From Dipetalonema caudispina (Eukaryota; Nematoda; Chromadorea; Rhabditida; Onchocercidae): a stretch of DNA of 64,000 nucleotides. Location of the stretch: NCBI GenBank assembly GCA_013365325.1, contig JABVXV010000187.1, positions 56,845 through 120,844 of the forward strand, in the 5' to 3' direction. Of this stretch, positions 13,749 to 28,700 are shown in pieces. The notes under the pieces are model-generated. The model saw nothing but the letters and a program-made list of their open reading frames with translations. It did no database searches and was not told the origin of the DNA. The stretch's first letter is position 1. Every line of letters begins with the position of its first letter. The position numbers and the translations under genes were made by a program.

Positions 13749-16700
13749 ATGTTAAAATCAAAAAAAATGGATGGTAAGAAAGCATTGGATATAAACCTTT
13801 CGCCGGGACAAAGTAGAGTGAAAAAGTTATTGGAACGATTCGAAAAGCTAGAAACTATTAGTATCCAGAATAATAGTTTATTGCGGGACAGGTTGGTCTT
13901 GGATAGATATTCATTGTTTTGAGTTTCCGATGATTCATCCCTAAAAATTTCAAATCAAAATAACAAATCAATGAGAGTGGGTTGATATTGTTGTGAGACA
14001 TCGTTTTTTCTGTTATGATTTTAAAAAATTTAAAGATTAATTCAAAGGATTAAACGATTGAAATTTGCTTCCTTAATTAGACAGGTAAAATGGGTTGTAA
14101 AATAGAATAGCTATATGGAAAAGTAAAAAATAATTTTGGTATATGTGCAATTCATTTTATTCCTATCGGTTTTCGGTTGACGAATCATTCAGTCAGTCAT
14201 GTGTTTTAATCCTCCAACAATGAATTTTTAATATGGGTGACATATCGCCCGATTAACGATCACATTCCCCCGAGAGACATTGGCAATAGTTTCGGGGATT
14301 TTCACCTTTTCAACAATAATATGAAATCAATTTTTTATCTCACTTTTCAATGTAGTTATAAATGCCTCGAAAATATTTGAATTTCCTGAACCAAAATGAT
14401 AAACATTTTAAACAAACTTTTAAAAAATTTTTTTGAAGAGAGGGACATTTGAGAGATTATGGTGTTTTCCATTTAAAATGTGTTAAAAAGTGTCACATGA
14501 AGAAAATTTATGTTTACCAATTGGAAGTTTAAAATAAAATAGATCACATCACTAATCAGTAGTGAATTGCAGCTGTACCAGTACTTTTGGAAAATTTTTT
14601 TAGAATGATCTTCGGTTTTTGAATATTGGCTCTTTTTTCCAGAACTTTTTGCATCCAAATTTTTCATTGTAAAATTAATTTATTTAGCATATTTTTTGTT
14701 TAAAATCACATTTCTTCTCAACTTCATAATCATTTGAAGATATAATAATCACAATGTGAATTATTTACAACCACAATTTTATAGATGTCAGCCGATATCA
14801 CGGCATCGTTCCTCGAAACAAACATTTGCTGGCATTTATCAGAAACGAAGTATTCTTAAAAGGCAGGTAAGCTTTGTAAGATTTTTTAGAATTATTTTTA
14901 GCACTAAATCAGTTTAGTAGTTCTTTTGCAAATCTGATGACAAGTAACCTCTTGACCTCTGTAATATCAGTTTAAAGGATGCGAAGTTTAATGTTTAACG
15001 TTTTTATACTAATGATATCTGCTTGTATTATATTTAACCTGTTAGAACAAATGATGAAGAAGTTATCCTTCTAAAATAATAATCATAAAAATGGATTAAT
15101 AAGTTAACCAAAATTGTTTCATAGTTGTAAGATAGACTTTAGATTAGATTACATTAAGTTATGGCTATAATGAAAAGGTATTTTAAGGTATATAACTATT
15201 CATTACTATTTAAGCTTAAATTTTTCGCTGTATGAGATTCTTGAAGGCGAATTGAAAAAACTTTTTCGTAATTTCTTGAGAAAACTACTGGAAAGCCAAA
15301 GTTAAAACTTCTTTCGATTAAAACTGAGCGCGGTGAACCTTCCTGCATATAGATTGTTCTGTTAATGTGTCTCATAATTCAGTCAAAAAGTCATACGGAC
15401 ATTCGGCCAAATGGAAGGTCATCGATGAGTGCTCGACGACGCGGTGTAATGTCCAAAAGTTATAGCCATGGGGATCAAGCGGACTTTATCGTTGCTATCA
15501 GGTTCGGTTCTATGAATTAAATGAACTTACTTTTTACTTGTTATTGGAGTATCTCATCTAACTTCAGATAAGAAATCAGATTTTATTTTTAAAAATTCAG
15601 AAAATTTCGTGATGCGTTGCATAATTTAAATTGGTGATTCATTATCGACCGAGGTACTTTTCTCATTCGCCATCCTTTACGTGGAAATGATGTGAATTAA
15701 GGTCAAAATTAGACGAGAAATAGAATTCTTCCTATTATTTCTTTGTAGTCACTGTCTTTCTGAAGTGATTTTTTTCCAAAATTTTGGCAAGGCAAAAAAA
15801 CTCCATCTTCCTAAAAGTATTGTATCAAAATGGATTGAGTGCTGTACTAATGCGCAATTATCAGAAAAAGGTCAGCACGATTTGTTTAAATATTAAAAAG
15901 AAATCAACCAATAAATTTATGTTCGAATAATTTGTGGTGTCCAAACTATTCAAGATTTTTGAAAATCTTTTAATCAATTCGTAGTTTATTCATTTTACTA
16001 ATTATTCTGCCTCTGAACAAGCAAACGATTAAATTTGGCAAAACAAATTTCTTACTGAGTAACTGACGAAAAATTAGCCTTCTGGAAAAATTGGATCTAA
16101 TTTAATCCGACAGGCAAATTTAAATGAATGTGTCCTACTATATTAAGCAAATCCGAGCGAATATTTTGTTTCTTAAACTTTTTGATGGAACCTGTTCTGA
16201 GCATATTATCGGTCATGCGCCTTTCTTCCTCATTTCATTTTGAGTCCTCTTTTAATGTTTCATTGAGGTAAAACGATATATCTTTTGCTGATATTTTTCA
16301 ATGAAATATTTGAATAACTAAGTGAACAATACCATTTAATGTTACAGTTCACACTCTCACCTCTTTCTCTCTCTCTCTTTTTTTTTGCATTTTCATTTGT
16401 TGTGTGATAATGAAACATTTCGTGGTCTTTACTTCTCCTCTATTTTAATGTTTTACCTGTAAATTTTGATTTCATTTACCTATCGATTTCATTTATAGGC
16501 CTTATACATGAATTCAAAGGAATTTATGCTAACTTCATCTTAACAAATTGTAGAATTTCTCTCTGAATTTATCACTATTAATTCTATATTTTATTCATAC
16601 TATTAAAAACTGTTTCTTCTTATATTTTAGATGTGTTGTATGATGCTGATACAATAGTTTTGATCTTATAATGAATCCCGTCTGCAAGAAATTAGACACA

Positions 16701-19700
16701 ATCATTCTTGATCTAATCGTGTATCTTTACTCATTTTAAGTTTCAATAGCTGGAAGAAATTATTTCTATACTGCGCTTGGAAAGCATTCTAAGGCTATTG
16801 AATCATAAAGATATTTCTAAGGACACTAAACTTTTGGCGTAGTAATTGTACTTGAAGTTGCATCAGAAAGTATCTTCCAACTGATTCGAAGTATTTAATA
16901 GTTCAATTATGCTGATACTCGGCCTCCAACATTTTAGATTTATATAAATTCTTTGAAATTCATGAAAAAGTCTATAAAAGGCATGTGTTATCTTTTTCAT
17001 ATGAAAGGCATGGATGATTATGCTCATTTAAATTAAATCGAGAGATGATAAATGCTAAGGATCCGACTTTTATTATATTATCTCAATTTTGAAATCTTTC
17101 AAAATTTTATGATGAAACTGGATTGCCTATAATTTGGTATTAATTTGGTTTTTTCCAGGAATATTAATAATAATGCCAAATTTTCTTTCACTTTTCAATA
17201 GCTGATCTGGAGAAAGAGAAATTTTTCTAAAATTCGGATAGAAATAATTTATAATTGAATGGAAAGAACCCTCGTTAAACGGATAGTTGATTGGTGGGCC
17301 TTCGAAATGACGAACATGTTCCAATGCGATGCTTAGAAGCCGGTTTTCTAAAAGTAGAATTTTTTGGTGCCTGGTAGTGGTGCTATTAGAAAAAAATGAA
17401 GTTGACGGAGGCGATTGATATTTTTTGTTTGAGCCTTGCTCTTTTTCAAGAATGACAGTATGGCGGAACAGCTACAAACTGTATTTCTAATTCACAAATT
17501 TTCACCAATTTATTCATTTATTTTCACTTTTCAGTACAGTTTTATTTAAGTTTTTTTATCAGCAAAGTTTTGCAATTAACTCAGTCGTATTTTCATCCCA
17601 CATTACACTTCCATCTATCATTTTTGGATAGCAGCTGCTGGATTAATTATCATCGATTTCATTAATCAAATGCGAATTACCTCAGAAATGGATTGATATA
17701 GACTGATTTTTTCCTAAATTTTTTTCTCAACTGATGATAGCAGAGCGGAACATTGCTGTTCAATCGTATTCATATACGATCAACAAGAAGTCATTTCCTT
17801 AAATGATTGGTCGGATCAATCCAATTCTAATACTGTGGCCTACCCTCTTCAGATATTTCTTTTCCTATTCCCATTATTCTACTAACAGGTTTCCTCTCAA
17901 AGTACTGTATTCTTTATTTTACTATTATTATTTACATAGGCATTTAATTTGTGCTGGAATAAACCTATTAGCTACAACTGTGTACATCTTTTTAGACATT
18001 TGCTGCTTCTAAAAAATTTCTAGTTTCCTTTTTTTTTGTTCATGGTAAAAATTTTTTTTTTTAGAAGTTCTTGAATTTATGCGCAGATTTAAATATATTT
18101 AAAAGTATTGTTGATTATTAAATTGTCAAAGAGAGACAATCATCGATGATCAAAATGAATCAAACTGTTCAACTGAAGTGAACAAATAAATACTTTAGAA
18201 GATGGGTTTAATTCATCGTCACGTATCGTATTGCATACTTAGTTCCGTTTTTTCAAGTCATATTACGGTATTGCTAAATTTTAAAAGATGAAATTTTGGA
18301 TTAAAAATTTTCCCATCCTTCAAACCTGTAAACTTAAGTTTAATGTTAATGTATTGTTCTGGCCATAATCGTATTATCAGTCTAACTTTCAATTATCACT
18401 TTCTTGACGAGTCGATAACAAGAATCGTCAAATGATGTTGTTTATCTTTCCGTTCGTTCTTCAATTTCATCGAAACTAATCATATTGGATTATTTGGCAA
18501 TTTTACTCCTCCTATGCAGAATTGATTTCCAAGGTCGCCACACGTCATTTCTTTCCCTCCTAATATGAAAAGGATGAATATATAATTTTTCCGCATTACT
18601 TATCAGCGGAATGTTGCCACCAAATAATGCAACTGAAAATGTTAATTGATAACATTTGGAGCTATTATTTTCCATAAGTCTCCAATGAATTTTAGTACAT
18701 TTATTAATAATTTTCATTCTCTGCATTTTCTTCTGCTGCTAAGGTCAAGTGTATTTTTTAGATTTCAATTTTTCATTTATTGTTTCATGAACTTACATGT
18801 ATAATTCAAAACCATCAGCAGAACTATCTGTTAAGGTTAAAAGTGTAGATTAGAGATTATGACCGATATTTCGAAATTAAAAGATGGAAATCGCTCAGTT
18901 GTTTATTATCTCTCTGTCTCTTTACTTTGTATGTGACGATAAAACAACTGATATACTACCACTTGTCGTACTATCTTTCATTTTGAAGTGATCTCGCGAA
19001 AGGAATTCGTAGAAATACCACTTCTGCAATTGCTCAGTAGTTTTTCATCAGAAAAAAAAAATCAACTAAAGTACTTTTCTCAGAGAAGTATTCCTCTCTT
19101 TTGATGAACAAAAATTTCCTTTCTTTGAAAATCAGCCGAAACATATTTACAAATTTCGTCTCTCATTTTTCATATTTTTCTTGTCATCCCCGATAAAAGG
19201 TTGTGCTAGTTTATTTAAATATACACAATTATGTCACAAGGGCAATCGTCAGGGTCAAATGATAGTTACAAATTAAAAACAATCTATGACATATATACGT
19301 CCATCTATCTCTTTTAGTTGACAATAGTAAAATTATTGCTTCCGTCACTTTTATTTCAAAATAAGACATTTTACAATTTGCGGGATTTCTATTATCACTA
19401 CTTACTTTTAGTTACAATTCCTCAAGAAACATTTTCAGCGCTTTATACTAAATTCTCTGATGAATTTTATTGGAAAAAACATTTCCAAATTACAAAAAAA
19501 AAGGTCGAAAGTTTTTATCATTATTATAAAATCTTAGAACTATTGTTTTACAGGAGTACCGCAATCGCCACTTAACCTTAATTTTTTTGGATTTATTGTT
19601 TTATTATCATAATGTGTTTCTTAATTCTTCAAAGCCGATCTGTACAAGTACACTAATCTTATTACTTTTTCCTAAATCAATGCGATCTGTTTTACCAATC

Positions 19701-19731
19701 AGACTATCGATAATATTATTGCTATCGCTTT

Positions 19732-19789
<58 letters not shown>

Positions 19790-22700
19790 TAAAATATATG
19801 AAACTATCAAATTCCTAGAAAATTTAGATTTCAACTTTTTTCGGGAACTAGTAATTTGTTTGTTTATAGATTATGTTTGAAATGATTTCTACCAGTGCTT
19901 GTTTTCCTAATGATCAAAACAGAATAAATAGTGAATCTTTGTAGGGAATTTCTTTTTTTCCGAAAACTTCATTCTCTCTCAATTTTAATTATCAAATCCT
20001 CGAATTTATAATTAGCCTAGAATAAAATATATACTATTTTAAGAGATATGGGCAATTTCTTGTGATTCAAAAATAGTTGAATTTCATTTATTCAATTCAG
20101 TAGAATTTGTAACATATCGATTTTCATTAATGTGTTCAGTTATATTTAAAATTTTAGTTTAGCTTGCGAATTATTATAACAAATGACTTCTCAGGATCTA
20201 TGTAAACTTACGGTTTTCGGCGCAGTTCGGATTACTGCGTCATCAGCCATCCTCACTTCTTCACGTAAATGTCCCGTAAAATTTCCAGCATGACGTTGAT
20301 AAACATAAAACAAGTACATTAACAATGAACGATTGGAAGATTTATAGCAATGAAGAAGTATCGCGACTAAATCTCTAATTTAGTTTAACAGTTGAATTAA
20401 AATAGTGATTTAGATAGTAGGATGGACAATGGGTTAATTAATTTATTTGAAAGATCAGATCAGTGTTTTTATAAATGGTGGTAAATGAAGCGTTCGGTGT
20501 GAAGATTACCAATAAAAAATGAAAGCGAATAAATAAGTTCGATTATTATTAACTGTTATTCTCAGTTTATCCAATTTTATTTTAAAAACAAATTCTTTCT
20601 TTGATTTATTGTTATTGATTCGCTACATTTTTTATAACTTAAAAAATTTTGTGATTTGCATTGCTTATATTTAACTTTTTAGACGTGATACATCGAGAAA
20701 TTCAATGATGAGAAGTAGCAATGCAAATACCACTATAGCTCTTGCAACGCCGGTAACGGGAAATACTGGTCATGATAATGCTTCCGATAGATCCTTGCTT
20801 GTTCAGTCGATGTATGCTGGTAGTTCTGCTTCATACATAAATGAGCAAGAGCGAGAGCGTAGAAATCGTCCAAAGCCACCACCGCCTGTTAAACCTGCAA
20901 CACTTAAGAATAAAATTGTCTGTCTCCGAACCTCAAAACTTGACATTTCAATAGCTGACGGAAATCTGCCAAACGCTCCTTCTAATACAATTGATTCATC
21001 CGAAACAGCGAAAGTAACGTGTTCCTCAGAAAGTACCACAACAGAATCTGATCCATCATTTGAAGCGATGCGGATATCGGATTTATGTATTGAAGAGGTG
21101 AAAAGAGTTGAAAATGAATCATCTACTTTGGAATCTACCGAGAGGTCAAATAGCAGGAATACAGTTAACAATAAACGAACAAGTTTCATTAACGAAGAAA
21201 TCAAAAAACCGAAAATGAAACCACCGCCACCGCCCATTCAGTCTCTTATACGTCATTCTCAGTCTGGAAGAGATAGCAGTAAAATTGAAACTATCAGGAA
21301 AAAATTAAATGTGGAGGATATTTCCAACACTAACGAAGATATCACACAGAATAATGCGATTAGTGATGAGAGCGCACCATCAAAAGCTCACCGATTTGAG
21401 CGGTGTCTGGACAGTTGGCATATACCCAGGTAAGTCGATACTACTTGGTAGATTAATGGTTTTTCAAAAGATATTAGGAGTGCTAACTTTAAACTTTCAT
21501 CCCTTTAACCAGAGTAATTCAGGGATTCAAAATGAATGCATTATTTCTAGTTTTACAGGATTATCAATTTTCTAGAGTTTTGCAACTTCACACTTAAATA
21601 CTTGCAAACTGCATTAAAATAGCACTTATCTGATGTTTGCAGATCGATCCTTTAACCTAATTAATTCAAGCAATAATTAATTGGCCAAACTAATTAATAT
21701 CGAGATTTCTTGAAAATGATATCATTTTAGTGTACCGTCAATACCACCCCCATTACCGCCAGTACTTTCACCTCACGATTCTGTTAACGACGAGATGTAC
21801 GAAGAAATTGAACAGCTAACTTTTGCCGAGGTGAAATATTTAAATCATTTTGGATTCCGAGAATAATCAAAGCATTTTCAAATCAGTTATTGCTTAAGTC
21901 TTCATCCTGCTTTTCAGGAAAATGATGAAATCGATAAAACGAAGGCATTTGATGAGCGAATCTTAGTGCAGGAAACAAATTGTAACAAAAGGTCTGCAAG
22001 TCTTTTTAGCATGAGTTTTTAGTGAATATATATGTTGTGTCGTATATTTTACGATACTTTTAGCCCTATTTAAAGTAAGCAGTTAGCTTACTTAGATGAA
22101 GACATTAGCGCCTTCTGAATCTGAACAGATGAAGAAAATGTATATCACCCGAGAAGTACGAAATCGAGAAAGTTTATCGAACTTTTCCCTAAAAAAACAG
22201 ATTTTTGGTAGAATCCGAGAGCTAAGTGTATATCAGTACCAAGCAGCCAAATGTCGCAGGAAGAACAATTATGTCAAAGAGAATCGAGGGACTGGAAAGC
22301 TAACATTACTTTTATAGAAAACCTTATATACAAGACAGGGCCAAGTACCTTCAAATTAAGCGTATAAGTCTCCTTCGACAAAAATGGTACCAGGACGCTG
22401 GACAGCCATAAAAAAAACTGTTTTAAATGTTCATTGTAATAAAACAAAAGAAACGGAAAAAATTCAAGAGTTGGAAAATTCAGATACTGCTAATATCACA
22501 ACTATTGTACCTGTAAATTTCTAGATTCCTACATTTTTTCTTTAAGGTCATTAGGTCAATTAGTCAGTGTCATCGTAAAACAATATCAAATATCTATCCA
22601 GAATTTGTCCGAATGTTTGAGAATGTTCAGTCTTTTCAATTAAAGACATTAATTAATCGTAATAATTTTTGCAGTGGACAGGATGAATCTTATGTTGATG

Positions 22701-25700
22701 AAGAAGGAAACAAATTAAATGATAGTTATAATGGCTATTCAAGTAGTGACCATTATGGAGCAACGTTACGAATATCAGACGAGGAGAAATATTACATGAA
22801 AAATAAAGAAGTAATTTTGAATAATTAACTAATTCAATCATTTCATCAATTTACTTGCGATGGTTCCGTACCGCCATTTACTGTGTTTACTTTTTTATTT
22901 ATTCCGCTTTGTTTAACACTTAAAATTATATTTCATCATCAATGAAATTTAAACTCTGTTCAAATTATTTTATCGATTCGGCTGATTTTTTGTAGGAAGA
23001 GTTTTGAATGCTTATTTGCCTTCAAGATGTTGTTAACATTTTCTATCGGAAATAAATTCCGATAGATCCTCAGATCATCACGTCTTCATTCGTTTTGTCG
23101 AAATTCGGCATTCAAAACAGAAGTGATTCTGCAAACAACCTAAACGTACTTTTAAAAAAGTTCTGCAAAATTGGGAAGGCAAAGTTTGAAGTGAAAATTC
23201 TCGAAACCAACAACTTTATTTTACAAACTGTGGCTATATTTTTAAATATCATTTAAAATTAAACATAAATACTTTTCACAGCTCCATTGTCATACAAAAG
23301 TCTTATTTATAGAATCGATATTAAGCCAATTGTGTACATAAAAAATTTACTTTAATTTGGATTTTTACTTGCTGATCGTAAAGCTAAAGCACAAATTCAA
23401 TATTAAAGATTTTTTCGAAGCACACTTCGAATATTATTTTTGATTGATATCAAAAATGAATGCTTTCATAAAATTGCAAAAATTTCATAATTATTATTCA
23501 TTATATTTATTATAAAAACGATATCAAAATCAGTGTTTGAGTTGTAAATATTTTGGGGACAAAAAATTTGTAACTTTGTAAATTTTTAATTATACATCGA
23601 TGTTGTGATCGGATTACTCCTTTTAATCCATTCTTTTCAGACTAATTTGCGAACGAGTGAGAAAGCAGTTACTATGAGAAGGCCGAAAAGTGCTTTGGAA
23701 TTTGATAAATTATTGCGAATTAAATCCGATATTCAATTAAATATCACGAAAAAGGTTCTTGGAATAGTTTTTTTTTTTTTGTTGTTGGAAAATGAAATTC
23801 AGAAATAACGATCAGTTAAATATATTACTCTTTACTTGCTTCTCAACCTTTTAGTTTAACAATGTTGCTTTTGAACAAATAAGGATTAATTCCTTTTAAA
23901 ACTTATGCTAACTCAAACAAAATGCTATGAAAATACACTGATCGTTCGATTTAAATACATTACCCCAATTACACGTTTGACGTACGCATTTTAGTGTTTA
24001 CGTCTTCTTCAATCTGGATCTCTCACCTCGATCTCTTCTTTTCAGATATCAGTAGGTATTGCGTAATGTCCATTTATTGTTAGAAAAGAAAACAACTAAT
24101 TATGAGGATTTGTTATTGATTGTTATGAAGTGTCATATTCTTAATTAGATCATGATGAGCTACGGAAGTATTTTTGGATGATAGCTCACCAAAATACCTC
24201 AACCGTTGTCCTCTCAATCATAGCTATTTTCAATAAAATATGTATATTTCTTGATTCGTTACTTTTATATATCAATAAGTTAGATTTCTTCAATATCTGA
24301 TTGTTTGTCTTTAATGAGCGTCTTTTAATTGAGATAGAATTAACATAATTTCTAGTCTGTTTTTGTCTGATTTATAGCTATAAGTTTCACTTCTTTTTGA
24401 CTTTTTCAAATTGCTGGATGTAGTATCTTAGCTAGCAGATCTAACTGATTTTCCGGAATCAATGAGATTCATTTAAAGAAATTATCCGCAAAATTATTGC
24501 AAAAAAAAACAAGTGTACCATTTCCTTAAAAGTTATCCAATTAATAAACAAAATAAGTAAATTAAAGGTTGGCCAAATCAAATTCAAAGTAAGCTCAGCA
24601 TCGCAAGAAAAGCAACGATGTAAACGTCTTTCATCGATATTATATATTGATCGAGAAAAATTGAAAAGTCATAATGATGATAAAGTTTTGGCTAAAATAG
24701 ACTTTCCTTTGGATGAACAATGTATTTACGGTGATGTTTGGTCCTCGGATGAAGATGATTATACTTGTACCACTGGGCACAATTCTTTTAGACAAGGTAG
24801 TAACTTTTCATGAAATCAACCGGATTTCGTAAATCAAATTTCTCCCCCAAAATTTTAGTATTGATTAATAAAATTTCTCCCCTTTTCTAATTTATTTAAT
24901 TATTCATTTTTTTGTTTCAGTAGAGCAACCAAGAAACCAATCTAATGAAGTGATTAATATTGGCAAGGATATGCCAGATGAGCCATATTCAATGTTATCA
25001 GAAATTGAACGAGAACTTCATCTTCGATTCCAGGCTCATGATAATCTTCCCGGTAAATCTTTTACCACAAGCTAGAGTTTTTGTATGTATTTTTTCTGTT
25101 AATTAAAACAGCGGAGAGTTTACTTTCTTGACATGAAGTGTCATTTTGCTGCTAATAAAAAATTATTTTAGCATAAATGTCCTCATTTCTTTCCAGATAT
25201 TGTCCTGGAGTCAAAGAGAAGATCTATGAGTGCCGATCCATTGCTGCATGATACTGCCTTAATCGTAGCCAAGACAGAAAATACATCAAGTAGCTGCAGA
25301 CATATCCAAGGTTACAATGATGCCAATAATTGTTGGCAAACTAAAGGTGATATAATGAAGCCAACAACAGAAGGTTATGAAACTATTGTGAGTTTTCTTT
25401 TGCGCTGGGATCTTAATCTAAAATTTAAATGATATTAATATAGAAATACTGTTAGCTCGGAAATCGGCATAAATTTGAATTTAACTTGAATTAAACTAAA
25501 TTGGGATTTGCCTGGAAGAGAATTTTTTTAAACATGCTGATACATTCAGAAGTGTTCATTGCTATAAGTTGTAGATTTCATCAACTCCGCCATCACCTTA
25601 TCATAATTGTTTACCAAGTACATCATCAGATTACACCTTAAAAGAAATCGATCGGTCAATTTATACTGCGAGGTTCATCTTTCTATCTCTTTTTTTTTTG

Positions 25701-28700
25701 TAAAGTACAACCATTCTTCAATATTTCAAAATCTGATGGTGTAGCAGTCATTGAGAAAAATGAATGATTTTTTCCAGGATAATTCCGGATCCACAACCGC
25801 TTTATCAAATCTACATGATGGAACAGAATGGACGGTTGATTTATGAGACGGAGGAACAAGAAGTTACTCAACCGAGTTTTAGTGGAAAGAGTATTTCAAA
25901 GGTTAAAAAAATTCCCTTTTGAGCATTTATTTGATTTTTTTCTCCAAATGCTTCACATTTTTCACATGCTTATTTTTTGAGAGATAAATGGAAGAACTTC
26001 AGATGCAACGGGTTGCCTCGACTGCATCAACCGATAGCGGACGTGGCGCAGATTGCTCTACAACCATGTCACAGCTTACGCCCAATACATCAATGAGACG
26101 TGATCGTTTGGTTGCCGGTAGCCATTTTGCTAGTCAACGATCGTTATGGTGTGAACTTCCAGAGGTGAGGTCCTTTTTCAGTTTCCGAAAATTCAGTTTT
26201 TCATGTTCCTATCATGTTTGGTTAAAATTGTCGCATTCAGTTTTCAGTATGCTTCGAACTAATAATTCTTAATTAGTTCAATTTTGCCACGAAAGATGTA
26301 ACTTTCCAAAAGAGGGCCTTCTGTAGTTATAATTTCAAATTCTTTTTTCTCATCCATGTTTCGCTTTTTTATCAAATTTATCAAAATATCAAATTTATAG
26401 TTGTCCTCTTCTTGTTCCGTTAAGAATAAGGATGATAGTGATGAAAGGCAGTACGATCACAAGATCGTAATAAAAGATGACAGTTATTTCGCCATTCATA
26501 GAAATTCGGTGCCGAATTTGCAGTTAACTCTCTTAGTTCAAGACGTTCCATTAGGTTGTATCTGATTGGTTCCAGGTAAAAAATGCGGGTTTACTAGAAA
26601 GTTTGGATGAAGATACGAAGAAGCTACAGGAAGCATATTTTGAAGTGATCACCAGTGAAGCATCTTATCTTCGTTCAATCAATATCCTAATTACTCATTT
26701 CATGGCTGCTCCTGAAATGCTCGGCAAGTTTTTTAATTCTTTTCTGGAAATTTTGCAAGAAATTGACAAAGGAATGTTGGATGCTTACTTTAACAAATTT
26801 CCAGGTTCCAAAAGACCTTCATCAGTGATATCAAATGAAGAACGAAAACAGCTTTTCAGTAACATATTCGCTGTTCGAGATTGTAGCGAAAAGTTAGAAA
26901 GTCCTTGCTAATATTTCATTATTCATTTGTTTTGTTTTTTTTTTTTTTTTGAAACAACGAATTTAGTTGACTAACTAATAAAATACGCATTTTAATTTAG
27001 GAGATTAGAAGAAAATGTTTGCACGGGCAAAAAAGTATGCATGCATGCGAGAAAATTTACAAGCATAGTTTGCTATAATAGCCATTCAGACGTTTCTGAA
27101 ATTTAATCCCAACAATGCTACAATTTCTGTATTTTCATCCTCCTTTCAAGCTGTTTTAAATCTTTTTTAGTTTTCATCAGTTATTGTTATTCTTGTCTAA
27201 CTGTTTAACTTCGTCCGAATTTATGACTTTTTTTTCAGATTATTGTCAGATTTGGAAAATAGGTTACAAGAAAGTTTGGTACTGTCTGATGTCTGTGATA
27301 TTTTATGTGATCATTTTGAAACAAATTTCGATCCATATGTCAAATATTGCTCTAATCAAGTTTATCAAGATCGAACGCTTCGAAAGCTCAAGTTCGTTAT
27401 TATATACAAACAATTAAATATTGATTCAGAGAGGAGTTTGAAAATACGATTTGAATCATATTGCAATGCCAACTTCTACTTCCATGGATCGGGTAGAGTA
27501 AAGAATGATCGCGTAGTTTTTCTTCTAAAATTCAAAATTTTTATAATTGCAGGTCTGAAAATCCTGCATTCCTTTCTTGCATTCAACGCTTAGAAGGTGA
27601 TCGTCTATGCCAAGGACTGGATATGCGTTCATTCTTGATGTTACCCATGCAGAGAGTTACTCGTTATCCACTTCTAATGATTGCAGTTCTTGAACATACA
27701 CAGCAAGATGCAACAAACTATCAGACTGCCCAAATTGCATTGCATCTGGCCAATCATGTATGTTTTTTGCTTTGAAGCATGCAAAACATCGATTCGGTTA
27801 GGATCAAAAGAAAATGCATTCAAAGCTGTATAAAAGCTTTTTTTTATTGCAGAATTAAAGAGAATTTGATCGCCCTATACAAGATATTCATTCCTTTACA
27901 AGGATTATAGCGGGAGCTGATTTGAATTTATCACTGTCATTTGCATAAAGTGATTAAATTGCAAGTTAATCTGCAGACGTCGACTTGCTTTAAATAGCTG
28001 TCTGCTGCTGTTTAATGTTTAAATAAGCTCATTAAGTTGGATTCTAAAAATTAATTAATCCATTCTTATTTTGGATGACAAGTTTTTTTAAATTAAATGA
28101 AATAAGCTTTGCCATTTTTTCTTGATATTTAAACAAAGTTCTTTATTTCTTTTCGAATTTTAGATTGTCACTTGTTGCAATGAAGGTGCTCGACATATGG
28201 AACGAACCGAGCAGTTGCTAGAAATTGAACGTCGTCTCGTTTATAAATCATCTGATTTAAGGTATTTTGCATGATTGCATCATCAACAATTGTAATTAAT
28301 TATTTTCATTTCTTTTGGAGTTAAATCTATGTTTCAACACTTTGTTAATATCATAAATGCCGTAAAAATTATTGATATTCGCTTCATTTCAGACGCATTC
28401 CATTAGTTTCATCGGGACGTTACTTAGTTAAGCGTGGATCGCTAACGTGTCTGAATGAAAAGCGTGCCAAGAAACTCTTAAATACTCGTCAACAGTTCCA
28501 AAGCATATATATTTTCCTTTTTAGTGATATTATCATGTTAACCAAGAAAAAAGTGTACGAATTTTACTTTAATTTTTCTTTTTTTTTTTTTGAAACTAGT
28601 GAATTTAATCATTACCACCGGTAAATTTTCATGTATCGAGTTAAGAACATACTAAAATTATCAAAATTATGAAATATCACGAAAGGAATTTGTGATATTT

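Noticed and set aside
20803..21237. 144-codon minus-strand open frame
   Set aside because: Shadow of the large proline-rich exon of the ephexin-like gene; the Gly-rich run is the complement of the CCA/CCG codons.
23042..23066. 10-bp hairpin TCTATCGGAA/TTCCGATAGA in an ephexin intron
   Set aside because: Short stem, no other supporting feature. Noted only as a possible chance palindrome.
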